Positions 50,401-60,150 of a stretch of 64,000 nucleotides of DNA are shown piece after piece; position 1 is the first letter of the stretch; each line of letters opens with the position of its first letter. This stretch comes from Chamaelirium japonicum. Lineage: Eukaryota > Streptophyta > Magnoliopsida > Liliales > Melanthiaceae. Below the pieces are notes generated by a model that saw only the letters and a program-made list of their open reading frames with translations, ran no database searches and had not been told where the DNA came from. Location: assembly GCA_947650365.1 (NCBI GenBank), contig OX393551.1, positions 62,365,173 to 62,429,172 on the forward strand, read 5' to 3'. The position numbers were made by a program, and so were the translations under genes.

Positions 50401-51475
50401 AAATCGGTGAATCAGATCGTAAATTGGTCAAATATCCAATTAGAACCCGCTCGCAAGTCCGAAATACGGAATAATTCTATGTTCGAATTATCGAATGCCG
50501 ATCCGGTGACGATCTGATCGAATCCAAACCTATTTCATATCCGAAACACGCTAACTTATGATTTTCCAACACTTAGACTCTAAATCGGTGAATCAGAGCG
50601 TAAATTGGTCAAATATCCAATTAGAACCCGCTCGCAAGTCCGAAATACGGAATAATTCCAAGTTCAAATTATCGGATGCTGATCCGATGACAATCGGATC
50701 GAATCCAAACCTATTTCATATCCGAAACACGCTAAGTTATGATTTTCCAACACTTAGACTCTAAATCGGTGAATCGGAGCGTAAATTGGTCAAATATCCA
50801 ATTGGAACTCGCTCGTAAGTCCAAAATACGGAATAATTCCAAGTTTGAATTATCGGATGCCGATCCGATGACGATCCGATCGAATCCAAACCTAGCTATT
50901 TCATATCCGAAACACGCTAACTTATGATTTTCCAACACTTAGACTCTAAATCGGTGAATCGGATCGTAAATTGGTCAAATATCCAATTAGAACCCGCTCG
51001 CAAGTCCGAAATACGGAATAATTCTAACTTCGAATTATCGGATGCCGATCCGATGATGATCGGATCGAATCCAAACCTATTTCATATCCGAAACACGCTA
51101 ACTTATGATTTTCCAACACTTAGACTCTAAATCGGTGAATCAGAGCGTAAATTGGGTAAATATCCAATTAGAACTCGCTCGCAAGTCCGAAATACGGAAT
51201 AATTCTAAGTTCAAATTATCGGATGCCGATCCGATGATGATCGGATCGAATCCAAACCTATTTCATATCCGAAACACGCTAAGTTATGATTTTCCAACAC
51301 TTAGACTCTAAATCGGTGAATCGGAGCGTAAATTGGTCAAATATCCAATTAGAACCCGCTCGCAAGTCCGAAATACGGAATAATTCCAACTTCGAATTAT
51401 CGAATGCCGATCCGATCGAATCCAAACCTATTTCAAAACCAAAACACGCTAACTTATCATTTTTTAACGCTTAGA
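44427..51475 (+). repeat. 181/185-bp satellite array, about 38.6 copies
   Basis: Units starting at ATGATTTTCCAACACTTAGA recur from 44,549 to 51,286 with a period of 181 bp, or 185 bp when AGCT is inserted (CCTAGCTATTTC against CCTATTTC). Ten units are 185 bp: those starting at 45,273, 46,001, 46,186, 46,733, 47,642, 48,370, 48,917, 49,645, 50,192 and 50,739. Most copies differ at only a few positions. The first copy is partial and the last is shortened by a deletion near 51,411. Each unit gives a 62-68-codon open frame that is an artefact. The array lies wholly within the CACTA element. Confidence 0.97.
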
Positions 51476-51525
51476 CTCAGTTATAGATATAAACCATTTT
51501 TTTAACAAATACATGTTAATTGCAG

Positions 51526-51655
51526 GAGCAGGGCGACGTCAGGGGATCGATTAGAGCACCAGCGTTGGTGGCGGGCGGGGGTGGTTGAGATAGGGCGGCG
51601 TCAGGGGATCGATGAGAGCACCAGCGTTGGTGGCGGGCGGGGGTGGTTGAGATAG
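51526..51655 (+). other. Possible last exon of the TNPA-like gene, with 64-bp duplication
   Basis: After a TTAATTGCAG acceptor, one frame reads EQGDVRGSIRAPALVAGGGG and stops. The GCGTCAGGGGATCGAT-to-GGTGGTTGA segment is duplicated 64 bp downstream. If this is the terminal exon, the satellite array sits in a ~9.85-kb intron. The phase match to the exon ending at 41,676 is not exact with the donor I chose, so the link is tentative. Confidence 0.4.
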
Positions 51656-51934
51656 GGCATGTATCATCTCTCAGTTTTGGATTGTGTAAATATTATTTTG
51701 TAATATGTGGTTATTTTTTGTTCTTGTCTATAATTGTCGGGTACTGTGGTAATATTTGATAATTTACTGTAATTTTTTTATCAATTTAGGTAATATTTTA
51801 AAATTTGCGGTAATATTTTATAAATTATGGTAATATTTGATAAATTGTGGTAATATATTGTGGTATTGTTGTAAATCACAGGAATTAAATAACATTATTT
51901 AGGTAAATTTATTAAAAAAAAAAACATACTTATT
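51656..51934. other. AT-rich stretch with TAATATTT repeats
   Basis: GGTAATATTTTAAAATTTGC-type words repeat irregularly between the possible last exon and the right subterminal repeats. No gene is seen. Confidence 0.6.
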
Positions 51935-52393
51935 ACCGGCGGACATTAATTATTCCGTCGGTAATAATGTTTTCATTTTTTTAAAATTATAAATAATTTG
52001 CCGACGGCATATAATATCCGTCGGTAATATATATATTATTACCAACGGTACATATATATATGCGTCGGTAATATATATATTATTACCGACAGTATATACA
52101 ATAACCGTCGGTAAAATGCTTATATATTACCGACGTATTATTAAGTTTCATCGGTAATAATATATTATATTAATTTTTAATTGATTAAATATGATCGACG
52201 GCTTTAATATTACCGTCGGTAATAATTATTATTACCGACGGTAATATTTGGTCCGTCGTATTGTTTTCCCCGACGCCTTCTTTCCCGACAGCCAGCGACG
52301 GAAATATCTTCCGTCGCTATAAACTATTACCGACGGAATGTTAATATTACCGACGGATAGTTTCCGTCGGTAATAACTATTTTTTTTGTAGTG
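51935..52393. repeat. CACTA right subterminal repeats
   Basis: ACCGACGG / CCGTCGGTAA motifs recur densely with TATA-rich loops, mirroring the left end. The stretch ends in the terminal TTTTTGTAGTG. Confidence 0.9.
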
Positions 52394-52396
52394 ACA

Positions 52397-52544
52397 CCTA
52401 CCCATTGTCACCACTTCGTTAGTGCCCCTATGTTTTGCTAAGCTCCTTCCGCAGTGTTCAACGCCATTGTTCTAGGGAGGTAAATGTCGAGCTCAATTGG
52501 GTCAGCTCTAGCCCGGATGAATGTAGAGCTCAATTTGTTTCCGT
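52397..52544. mobile_element. LTR-like repeat X, right part of first copy
   Basis: CCTACCCATTGTCACCACTT through GATGAATGTAGAGCTCAATT matches 61,184-61,320. It is the continuation of 37,570-37,850 after removal of the CACTA element. Confidence 0.8.
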
Positions 52545-53305
52545 AGTGGGTGCAAAATCTGGCTAATGCCCAACGGTGGGACCCACAGCCCTACCTGGGG
52601 CCCACGAGTCCAACGGTGGGATCCGCATCTCTGCCTGGGGCCCACGAGTCCAACAGTGGGACCCGCAACCCTCTGGGGCCCACGAGTTTAATAGTGAGAC
52701 CCGCAGCCCTGCCTGGGGCCCACGAGTCCAATGGTGGGACCCGCAGCTCTGCCTAGGGCCCATGAGTACGACGGTGGAACCCACAGCCCTGCCTGGGGCC
52801 CACTTGCACTATCTCGGGTTTGGTAAATCCCCCCGAAAATTTACTAAACCCCGAATACTCTAAAGAATATTCTTAGAATATTCCTTAGATAAACCAAACT
52901 ACTATAAATACCAAACCCTGTAAATTATTCCGATCCCAAATTCCAGACCAAAAACCCACTTTCTGTTTTCCAGAGCTCCCTGAACTTTCTGGTTTTCAGA
53001 CTCCTTTTCCATACTCTGATTACTTGTAAGAAGCACTCCTCGGCCTATCGAGAGTAGCTCTATTGTTTACTCAGAGATAGTGGATTCAAAGGTTGCGACT
53101 TACCGCACAGAGGCGTAGGCTTCGGCCGAACTTCGTCACCACATCCTGTGTCATCTCTTTCTCTACCTTTCTACTCTACAGTGCTTGTGTGACAGCCCAG
53201 CAAGTCACAACTCAGCGCTTCGAAGCGCGCCATATCACGAAGGGTCAAACCTTCAATCGACTGTTGGAGGAGGATCACGTACGACGGCCGAAATCTTCCC
53301 CCACA
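52545..53305 (+). mobile_element. 5' LTR
   Basis: It begins AGTGGGTGCAAAATCTGGC, whereas the 3' LTR has TGTGGG, so the first base differs. It ends in CCCCCACA. The U3-like part (52,571-52,800) has six 40-bp repeats with CAACGGTGGGACCC and TGGGGCCCACGAGTCCAA. A TATAAATACC box at about 52,904 is a good promoter candidate. A GGCGTAGGCTTCGGCCGAAC segment lies downstream. Confidence 0.88.
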
Positions 53306-53306
53306 G

Positions 53307-53325
53307 TTTGGCGCCGTCTGTGGGA
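53307..53325 (+). other. Primer-binding site
   Basis: TGGCGCCGTCTGTGGGA starts four bases after the LTR end. This is a common primer-site form in plant Ty3/Gypsy elements of the Tat/Athila branch; it would pair with a host tRNA 3' end. I did not verify which tRNA. Confidence 0.8.
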
Positions 53326-53393
53326 TCCATCCTATCAACTTGCAACTTGCAACTTCCAAGCTTCACAGATCCTTCGCTGGAGGAAAACATTAT

Positions 53394-54725
53394 GCACCCA
53401 AACGCTCAGCATCCGATGACTCGCTCAATGAGTCGTCGGTTCGCTACGAGCCAACACCCAGAACAGCAACTTGCTGTTAATTCAAGGAGTAGCCCGTCGG
53501 TCGATCGCACCGCCTAGGCTCAACCTCGACAATCGTCTCAACTCACCGACCAAATTTTTCAGCACTTGGGGAAAGCACACATCTCTCCCGGTATCGGTGC
53601 TCAAGCGTCATACCAAATCACAACAGAGGACTATCAACTCCTTACCCTCATGAAGCAGAACGTCGCTCTCATGGTGGAAAGAGACTCCCTCCGACAGATT
53701 ATCGTCGAAGCAGGAACTGACCTCCCATGGCCTGCCGCTGGCATCAAAGACGGAGCAGACGTTTGCCGGTCGATTGACAAATCTCCCGCTCCTTCTAAAC
53801 GATCCATCGTCGACATCCCTCAATATTCTCTCAAATCCCTCTCAAGAGGACCCTCGCCTATTCCTTCCAGGCCGACTTTCTGGGGGCGTCTCAGTGAGTC
53901 TGCACGCCATCCCAAGTCTCTTTCCTTCGAGTCATCCTCTGATCCCTGTATCGTGAGGGTTATTCGGAATGATGGGGACAACTCCAAAGTTCAGCAATAT
54001 TACAATAGCGATCGAACCCCAGTTGGGCATCGGACGACGAGATGGACTCCAACGCCCTCTTTACCTCCTCTTCCTTCGAGACGTCTCTCCGACCAACGAG
54101 GTAATCATCGGAACAATCACGCCTCCGAAGGGCCACTTCATCAACACATTCTCCGAGCCCAGTTTCCTCGAAGTTGGAAAGCCCCTCTCTCCCCAGGTTC
54201 AACTGTTTAAAGGGAGATCCGACACTGCACATCCTCGCTTTCAAACAGGTACTGACACCGCACGACCACAACAACCAGGTTCTATGCCGCACCTTCGCTG
54301 GCAGCCTAGATGACATGTCGCTGGACTGGTATCACAACCTCCCTACGGCCTCCATAAGTCAATTCAGGGATCTGGCAGACCTCTTTGTTCAACACTATCG
54401 GCTAAACCTCAAGCCGGAGGAGAAGCTAGACTCCCTCTACCGGCTCAGGATGGGATCGGATGAAACCCTCCGAGAGTTCTCTTGGAGGTTCCGAAACGAG
54501 CATGCTTCGTTCTCTGGACATCACCTCGACAATGAAGCCATCATGCTCGCATTCCAGAATGCCCTATGCTTTGACCTCCACATCTACAATGACCTCATCC
54601 GCAATCCTTCTGCCTCCCTCGGGGTGCTATTCGATCGAATTCAAAAGGAAATCGAGGTGGATGACGATCAAGTCGCTCGCAAGAAACGTGACCTCGAGAA
54701 GCGCCTTTCTGATAGGCACCAATGA
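53394..54725 (+). pseudogene. Gag of a Ty3/Gypsy-type element, broken
   Basis: An ATG at 53,394 opens a frame that meets a TAG at about 53,515, then continues in the same frame to about 54,210 (with DYQLLTLMKQNVALMVERD, a coiled-coil-like stretch). The recognisable gag core is in another frame, 54,174-54,725: LSLDWYHNL-type motif (MSLDWYHNLPTASISQF), then DLFVQHYRLNL and LREFSWRFRNEHASF. This is the order of the Retrotrans_gag domain, the capsid part of gag. At least one stop and one frameshift separate the parts. A basic RKKRDLEKR tail ends it, and no zinc knuckle is seen. Confidence 0.78.
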
Positions 54726-55009
54726 GACCAATAGCTCAAGCTCGCAACGCTCAGGCTGAGGAAGATGGAACCTCTAAAAGGCCGAGGTGGGCAAACGATA
54801 GACCCATAGAGCCTCAGAAGACCACGGACACCAAAGGGAAGCACCCCATCAACTGATCATAGTAAAAGACCGTCGACTATCAATAACTCAAAAATTCCCT
54901 CATCTGAAATCCATGATGTAACATCTTCCAAGTTATCAATGAAATGACAGTTGCTTCAAGTTCTATCGAAGACTATCAAATTCTATCTCAACTTCTACTC
55001 AACGTCACA
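54726..55009 (+). other. Spacer between gag and 200-bp array
   Basis: No pol motif is seen; the frame closes at TGA in 54,723-54,725. The sequence runs directly into the tandem array. Confidence 0.6.
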
Positions 55010-55945
55010 ATTAGTTTGGTTCGCATTGAGACACGGCCGACTAACCTGCAACGGTACAAAGCTATGTGTCCGGATACATAGGTTCGACTAAAATGGCACT
55101 TCGCCTAAGTCCAACCAATACAAGGACGCTACGCTAAGTACTCCGAATCATTGGTGTCGCACATGCTCCCGTTGTCACGTAAGGACACATGCACTAGTGC
55201 CTCATTATAGTTAGTTCGGTTCGTGTTGCGACACGGTCAACTAACCTGCAACGGTACAAAGTTATGTGCCCCGATATGTAGGTTTGACTAAAACGGTGCT
55301 TCGTCTAAGTCCAACCAATACAAGGGCACTACACTGAGTACTCCGAATCATTGGCGTCGTACATGCTCCCGTTGTCACGTAAGGACACATGCACTAGTGC
55401 CTCACCACAGTTAGTTTGGTTCGTGTTGTGACATGGCCGACTAACCTGCAACAATATAAAGCTACATGTCCCGATACGTAGGTTCGACTGAAACGGCGCT
55501 TCGCCTAAGTCCAACCGATACAAGGGTGCTACGCTGAGTACTCCGAATCATTGGCGTCGCACATGCTCCCGTTGTCATGTAAGGACACATGCACTAGTGC
55601 CTCGCCACAGTTAGTTCGGTTCGCGTTACGACACGGCCGGCTAACCTGCAACGGTACAAAGCTACGTGTCTCGATACGTAGGTTCGACTGAAACGGCGCT
55701 TCGCCTAAGTCCAACTGATACAAGGGCGCTACGATGAGTACTCCGAATCATTGGCGTCGCACATGCTCCCATTGTCACGTAAGGACACATGTACTAGTGC
55801 CTCGCCACAATTAGTTCGGTTCGCGTTGCGACACAGCCGACTAACCTGCAACGGTACAAAGCTACGTGCCCCGATACGTAGGTTCAACTGAAACGGCGCT
55901 TTGCCTAAGTCTAACCGATACAAAGGACCACGCTGAGTACTCCAA
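55010..55945 (+). repeat. 200-bp tandem repeat, about 4.7 copies
   Basis: CTAACCTGCAACGGTACAAA recurs at exactly 55,041, 55,241, 55,441, 55,641 and 55,841. It is the same unit as in 13,893-14,605, with GCTCCCGTTGTCACGTAAGG and GGTTCGACTGAAACGGCGCT. The short minus-strand open frames are repeat artefacts. Confidence 0.95.
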
Positions 55946-55984
55946 ATTCTTACCCCATCGACCAATGAGTCCAAGGTCCCGCCC

Positions 55985-57430
55985 TTGGCCTTCAAAGGCA
56001 AAGCCCGAGATGGCGACATCACCTCGGCCCAAGGTGACAGCCTTGGCATTCAAAAGCAAAGCCCAAGGCAGGCTTCGCTCTCCTCGACCCCTGCCAAAGC
56101 ATGAGACGGCGACATCGCCTCGGCCCAAGGTGACAGCCTTGGCATTCAAAAGCAAAGCCCGAGGCAAGCTTCGCCCTCCTCGGCACTTGCCAAAGACCGA
56201 GACGATGACATTGCCTCGGCCCAAGGTGACATCCTTGGCATTCAAAAGCAAAGCCCGAGGCAGGCTTCACCCTCCTCGGCACTTGCCAAAGACCAAGACA
56301 GCAACATCGCCTCGGCCCAAGGTGACAGCCTTGGCATTCAAAAGCAAAACCCGAGGCAACCTTCGCCTCCTCGGCACTTGCCAAAGTCCGAGACGTCAAT
56401 ATCGTCTCAACTCGAGGCGACCTCTGCCTCGACGTGAGCAGACAAATTCCGAGGCAATCAACACCTCGGCAGTTAACAAGCTCAAGGCCCTACCCTTGGC
56501 ACTCGATGATAAAGTCCGAGGTAGGCTTCAACGCCTCGGCATCTTACGAAGCCCAAGACATCGGTAACGTCTCGGCCCGAGGCGACCTTCGCTTCAGCAT
56601 TCGAAGACAAAGTCTGAGGTAGGCTTCACAACCTCGGCACCTGATGAAGCCCAAGACATCGGCACCGTCTCGGCCTGAGGCAACCTTTGCCTCGGCATTC
56701 GAGACAAAGTCCAAGGCAGGCTTCACCGCCTCAGCACCTGACGAAGCCCGAGACATCGAAAACGTCTTGGCACGACGAGACCTTCGCCTCGGCATTCGAA
56801 AACAAAGTCCGAGGCAGGCTTCATCGCCTCGGCACCTGACGATGCCCGAGATGTCGGCATCGTCTTGGCACGAGGCGACCTTCGCCACGGCATTCGAAGA
56901 TAAAGTCTAAGACAGGCTTCACCGCCTCGGCACCTGACGAAGCCCGAGACATCGACAATGTCTTGGCCCGAGGCGACCTTCGCCTCGGCATTCGAAAATG
57001 AAGTCCAAGGCAAGCTTCACAGCCTCGGCACCTGACGAAGCCCGAGACATCGACAACATCTCAGCCCGAGGCAACCTTCACCTCGGCATTCGAAGATAAA
57101 GTCCGAGGCAGGCTTCACCGCCTCAGCACCGGACGAAGCCCGAGACGTCGGCACCATCTCGGCCCGAGGCGACTTTCACCTTGGTATTTGAACACAAAGC
57201 CCGAGGCAACCTCCGCCTCCTCGGCACCTGACGAAGCCTGAGACGTCGACACCGTCTCGGCCCGATGCGACCTTTGCCTGACATTCGAAAATGAAGTCCG
57301 AGGCAAAACTTCACCGCATCGGCACCTGACGAAACCCGAGACATTCGCACCATCTCAGTCCGAGGCGACCTCCATCTCGGTATTCAAAGACAAAGTCCGA
57401 GGTTTTCATCACCGCCTCAGTTCCCAACAA
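55985..57430 (+). repeat. 96-98-bp tandem repeat, about 15 copies
   Basis: The first part (to about 56,400) has a 96-97-bp period with CCTCGGCCCAAGGTGACAGC. The second has a 98-bp period with CACCTGACGAAGCCCGAGAC at 56,737, 56,835, 56,933, 57,031, 57,129 and 57,227. GAGGC/GCCTCGG words dominate throughout, as in the 70-bp repeat at 13,411. The open frames of up to 233 codons are artefacts. Confidence 0.93.
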
Positions 57431-57944
57431 AGAATGCACTGGACAATGTGCGACGGTCGACGCCAGACAACGCATCGACAGACGTGATGCCCTTCATTAG
57501 ACAACACGTCGGTGGACGCATCCCCGGCTGGCCCTTGGCAGGGGGTCGACAGGCGCGACCATCGACGCCGGTCAATGCAACGACGGGCTTGACAGCCGAC
57601 ACTGGACAATGTGGTGGCAGCCGCATTGCCCATCGTCGGACAACACATCGGCGAGCCCGACCGTCGACTCCGAACAACATGCACCGACAAGCTCGTTTGA
57701 GTTTGTTGGGTTACAAGGCAAGCTCAAGCAGGCCAAAGCTAGGCTCGGCTCGGCTCGTGTCGACTCCCTTCGGTCTCAACTATGCAGCCCCTTCTCTTGG
57801 ATTTTTTAGTGGGTGTGAGAGAGAGTTTGAGTGTGAGAGGGTGGCAAAAAAAAAATGATAGTAAAGTATGACACTTAGGTTCAATGCATGCACAATGCAG
57901 CGGCCCGTTGTTGAGCTGCCTGACCTCCTCTCCCCTGCGCCACC
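57431..57944. other. Element interior without a recognised feature
   Basis: The first part has dispersed GACGGTCGACGCC-like words similar to those of the 107-bp array further on. The second part is ordinary sequence with a GTGTGAGAGAGAGTTTGAG tract and an A run at about 57,847. No gene is supported. Confidence 0.5.
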
Positions 57945-58160
57945 TCTTGCAAGACACCCCCCTCTTGCAAGACCCCCCCCCCCCCCCCCTCTTGTAAGAC
58001 GCACCCCCTCTTGCAAGACCCCCCCCCCCCCTCTTGTAAGACGCACCCCCTCTTGCAAGACCCCCCCCCCCCCCCCTTTTACAAGACCCCCCCTCTTGCA
58101 AGACCCCCCTCACTTACAGGACCCCCCCTCTTGCAAGACCCCCCCTTGCAAGATCCCCCC
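57945..58160 (+). repeat. Minisatellite of CTCTTGCAAGAC plus C runs
   Basis: CCCTCTTGCAAGAC or CCCTCTTGTAAGACGCAC alternates with C runs of 5-17 bases, at ~20-33-bp spacing. C-run lengths are likely unreliable in the assembly. Confidence 0.85.
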
Positions 58161-58179
58161 TCAACACATACACCAAAAT

Positions 58180-58900
58180 AGACCCCCCCCCCCCCCCTCC
58201 CCATCTCCGGCGACTTCCGCCACCCGGCGCCACCTCCCGCCGCCCCATCACCACCACCATCACCAACCACCTCCACCATCACCACCACTCCGGCCAACAC
58301 CACCCATGCGTCCATATGCAAGCCCGAAGGAGAGAGAGGTGAGAGGAAGAACTAGAGAGTGAGAGAGAGACAGAGAGAGCTACAGAGTTAGAGAGAGAGT
58401 TTGAGAAAAACAGAGGAGGGAGAGTTGGAGGGAGGGCGGCGCTGGTACAGCAGCCCGACGGCCACTTGCGGACCGCCGGCGACCTCACCACCCCCTATCC
58501 GACCCCTGCACCCGAGCCCCCTACGCCGCAACCCGAGCCCAAGCCCCCTTCCCCGGGCCCGGCCGCCGCCGGCACCCCCACCCCCGCGCGCTCGAGCCCC
58601 CGGCCGCCGCCGCCACCCCCACCCCCGCGCGCCCGAGCCCCTGCGCCGCCGCCGCCACCCCCCCCTTCCCCGCGCGCCCAAGCCCCTTGTGCCGCCACCC
58701 GAGCCCGAGCCCCCTTCCCCGCGCCCAGCCGCCGCCGCCACCCCTACCCCCGCGCGCCCGAGCCCTTGCGGCGCCGCCGCCTCTGCTGCGCCCCGCAATC
58801 GCCGCCGCTGCCACCGCCCGGCCCCCCGAGCCGCCGCCGCCCGAACCTGTCCCCTCCCCTGTTCACCACACCCAGCACCAGCAGGCCAGCACCCGAACAA
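58180..58900. other. C-rich, proline-coding-like block
   Basis: The plus strand is strongly C-rich with CCGCCGCCGCCACCCCC and CGCGCGCCCGAGCCC words. Open frames exist in all three plus frames (up to 192 codons, Pro/Arg/Ala-rich) and on the minus strand (Gly/Arg-rich), so no single frame is favoured. A GA-rich tract (58,335-58,425) precedes it. It differs sharply in composition from the rest of the element and may be a captured piece of a GC-rich host gene, or simply an expanded low-complexity tract. Confidence 0.5.
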
Positions 58901-59209
58901 TTTTCCCTTTTTTTTGTTTTTGCACAAAACCCCCAAACTTTACAATTTTAGCCAAAATCGCCCACGCCGCCAATTTTGACTAAAAACACTTTCAGGGTTT
59001 TTTTGCATAAAAACCCATGTCTTCCAGAATATATGACAAAACCCCCCATTCCGAGTTCTTTTGCCCAAAACCCCCCGCCCCCGGGTTTTTGGCCCGAAAC
59101 CCCCGCCCTTAGGATCCCCCTGCCCAACCCCCACTTGCGCAATCGCCCACCAGCGCCGGTCGCCGGTCTTGCCCTGTGGATTCCCAATCAACCAGGTTCC
59201 TACCTGCCT
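58901..59209. other. Spacer with repeated TTTTGCNNAAAACCCCC words
   Basis: TTTTGCACAAAACCCCC, TTTTTGCATAAAAACCC and TTTTGCCCAAAACCCCCC recur at about 58,915, 59,004 and 59,059. The right end reaches an internal polypurine-tract copy. No gene is seen. Confidence 0.5.
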
Positions 59210-59226
59210 AACTGGGAGGGGGTAAC
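59210..59226 (+). other. Internal copy of the polypurine tract
   Basis: AACTGGGAGGGGGTAAC, preceded by CCAGGTT and CTGCCTA words, matches the block directly before the 3' LTR (60,136-60,150) and the one at 15,731. Here it is followed by ACACACGG and a tandem array, not by an LTR. Confidence 0.75.
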
Positions 59227-59234
59227 ACACACGG

Positions 59235-60100
59235 TTGGCCCCTCACAACAGGTCGACAGACGCACACACGGTCGACCCTCGGTAGGGTGTCGGCGGACCC
59301 AACGGTCGGCCTCACATAGCAGAGCGGCAGACAGGCGAGGGTCGGCCCCGCACAACGGGTCTGCGGGCCCAATGGTCGGCCCCGCGCAACGGGTCGGCAG
59401 ACGCACACCCGGTCAACCCCCGGTAGCTGGTCGGAGGCCCAACGGTCGACCCTGCGCAGCGGGTCTGCAGACAGACGAGGGTCGGCCTCGCATAATGGGT
59501 CGGCAGACGCACACCCGATCGACCCCTGATAGGGGGTCGGCGGGCCCAACGGTTGGCCCCGCGCAACGTGTCAGCAGACAGATAGCAGTCGGCCCCGCGC
59601 AACAGGTCGGTAGACGCACACACGGTCGACCCCCAGGAAGGGGGTCAGCGGACCCAACGGTCGGCCTCACATAGCGGGTCGGCAGATTGACGAGGATCGG
59701 CCTCGCACAACGGGTCGGCAGACGCACACCCGGTCGACCTCGGTAGGGGGTCGGCGGGCCCAACGGTTGGCCCCGCGCAATGTGTCGGCAGACAGATAGC
59801 AATCGGCCCCGTACAACGGGTCAGCAGACGCACACCCGATCGACCCTCGGCAGGGGGTCGGCGGGCCCAACGGTCGGCCCCGCGCAACAGGTCGGTAGAC
59901 ATATAGCAGTCAGCCCCAAACAGGGGGTCGGCAAACAGACAATAGTTGGTCCCGTGCAACGGATCGGCAAACGCATACCCAACCGGCCTCGGATAGGGGG
60001 TCGGCAGACCCAAAGGTCTGCCTCACGTAGTGGGTCGGTAGACAGACAACTACCAACTCCGAATAGAGGGTCGGCAGACGAACAACCAACTTTGCACTAG
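59235..60100 (+). repeat. ~107-bp tandem repeat with ~35-bp sub-repeats
   Basis: GGTCGGCAGACGCACACCCG recurs near 59,259, 59,400, 59,506, 59,613, 59,721, 59,827 and 59,969, a 106-108-bp period with two ~141-bp intervals. The extra ~35 bp equals one sub-repeat (GGTCGGCCCCGCGCAACGGG). Open frames of up to 232 codons across it are artefacts. Confidence 0.92.
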
Positions 60101-60135
60101 AAAATCTCAGCCAGCTAGGTTAAACACCTATCTAG

Positions 60136-60150
60136 CTGGGAGGGGGTAAC
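60136..60150 (+). other. 3' polypurine tract
   Basis: CTGGGAGGGGGTAAC lies directly before TGTGGG of the 3' LTR. Confidence 0.85.

Larger units (their letters stand above)
37851..52393 (+). mobile_element. CACTA (En/Spm) transposon, 14,543 bp
   Basis: The left end is CACTACAAGAAAGAGGG; the right end is ATTTTTTTTGTAGTG, its inverted form. Both are flanked by ACA (37,848-37,850 and 52,394-52,396), the 3-bp duplication typical of CACTA elements. The uninterrupted target, GGTACTACACCTACCC, is present in the second X copy at 61,176-61,190, so the insertion is directly shown. Subterminal regions are rich in ACCGACGG and its complement. The interior carries one TNPA/Transposase_24-like gene, captured or exon-like fragments, a MITE and a ~7-kb satellite. 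No TNPD-type transposase is visible, so the element is probably non-autonomous. Confidence 0.95.

Noticed and set aside
44549..51474. Dozens of 62-68-codon frames beginning MIFQHLDSKSVN
   Set aside because: Each is one satellite unit read in one frame, present on both strands, with no conservation bias between codon positions.
44427..51475. Centromeric satellite on the basis of the ~181-bp period
   Set aside because: The length fits, but the array lies inside a defined CACTA element with TSD; there is no evidence here of centromere function.
55866..56567. 233-codon frame rich in SPRPKVTALAFKSKA
   Set aside because: It is a read-through of the 96-bp tandem repeat.
58401..58979. 192-codon proline-rich protein (extensin-like)
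   Set aside because: All three plus frames and the minus strand are open here, so composition alone explains it; no signal peptide or Ser-Pro4 pattern.
58976..59674. 232-codon frame through the 107-bp repeats
   Set aside because: It is a tandem-repeat artefact with no domain.
54726..60150. Pol genes (reverse transcriptase, integrase) of the gag-bearing element
   Set aside because: I looked for RT, RNase H and integrase signatures in the open frames and saw none; the space is filled by tandem arrays.
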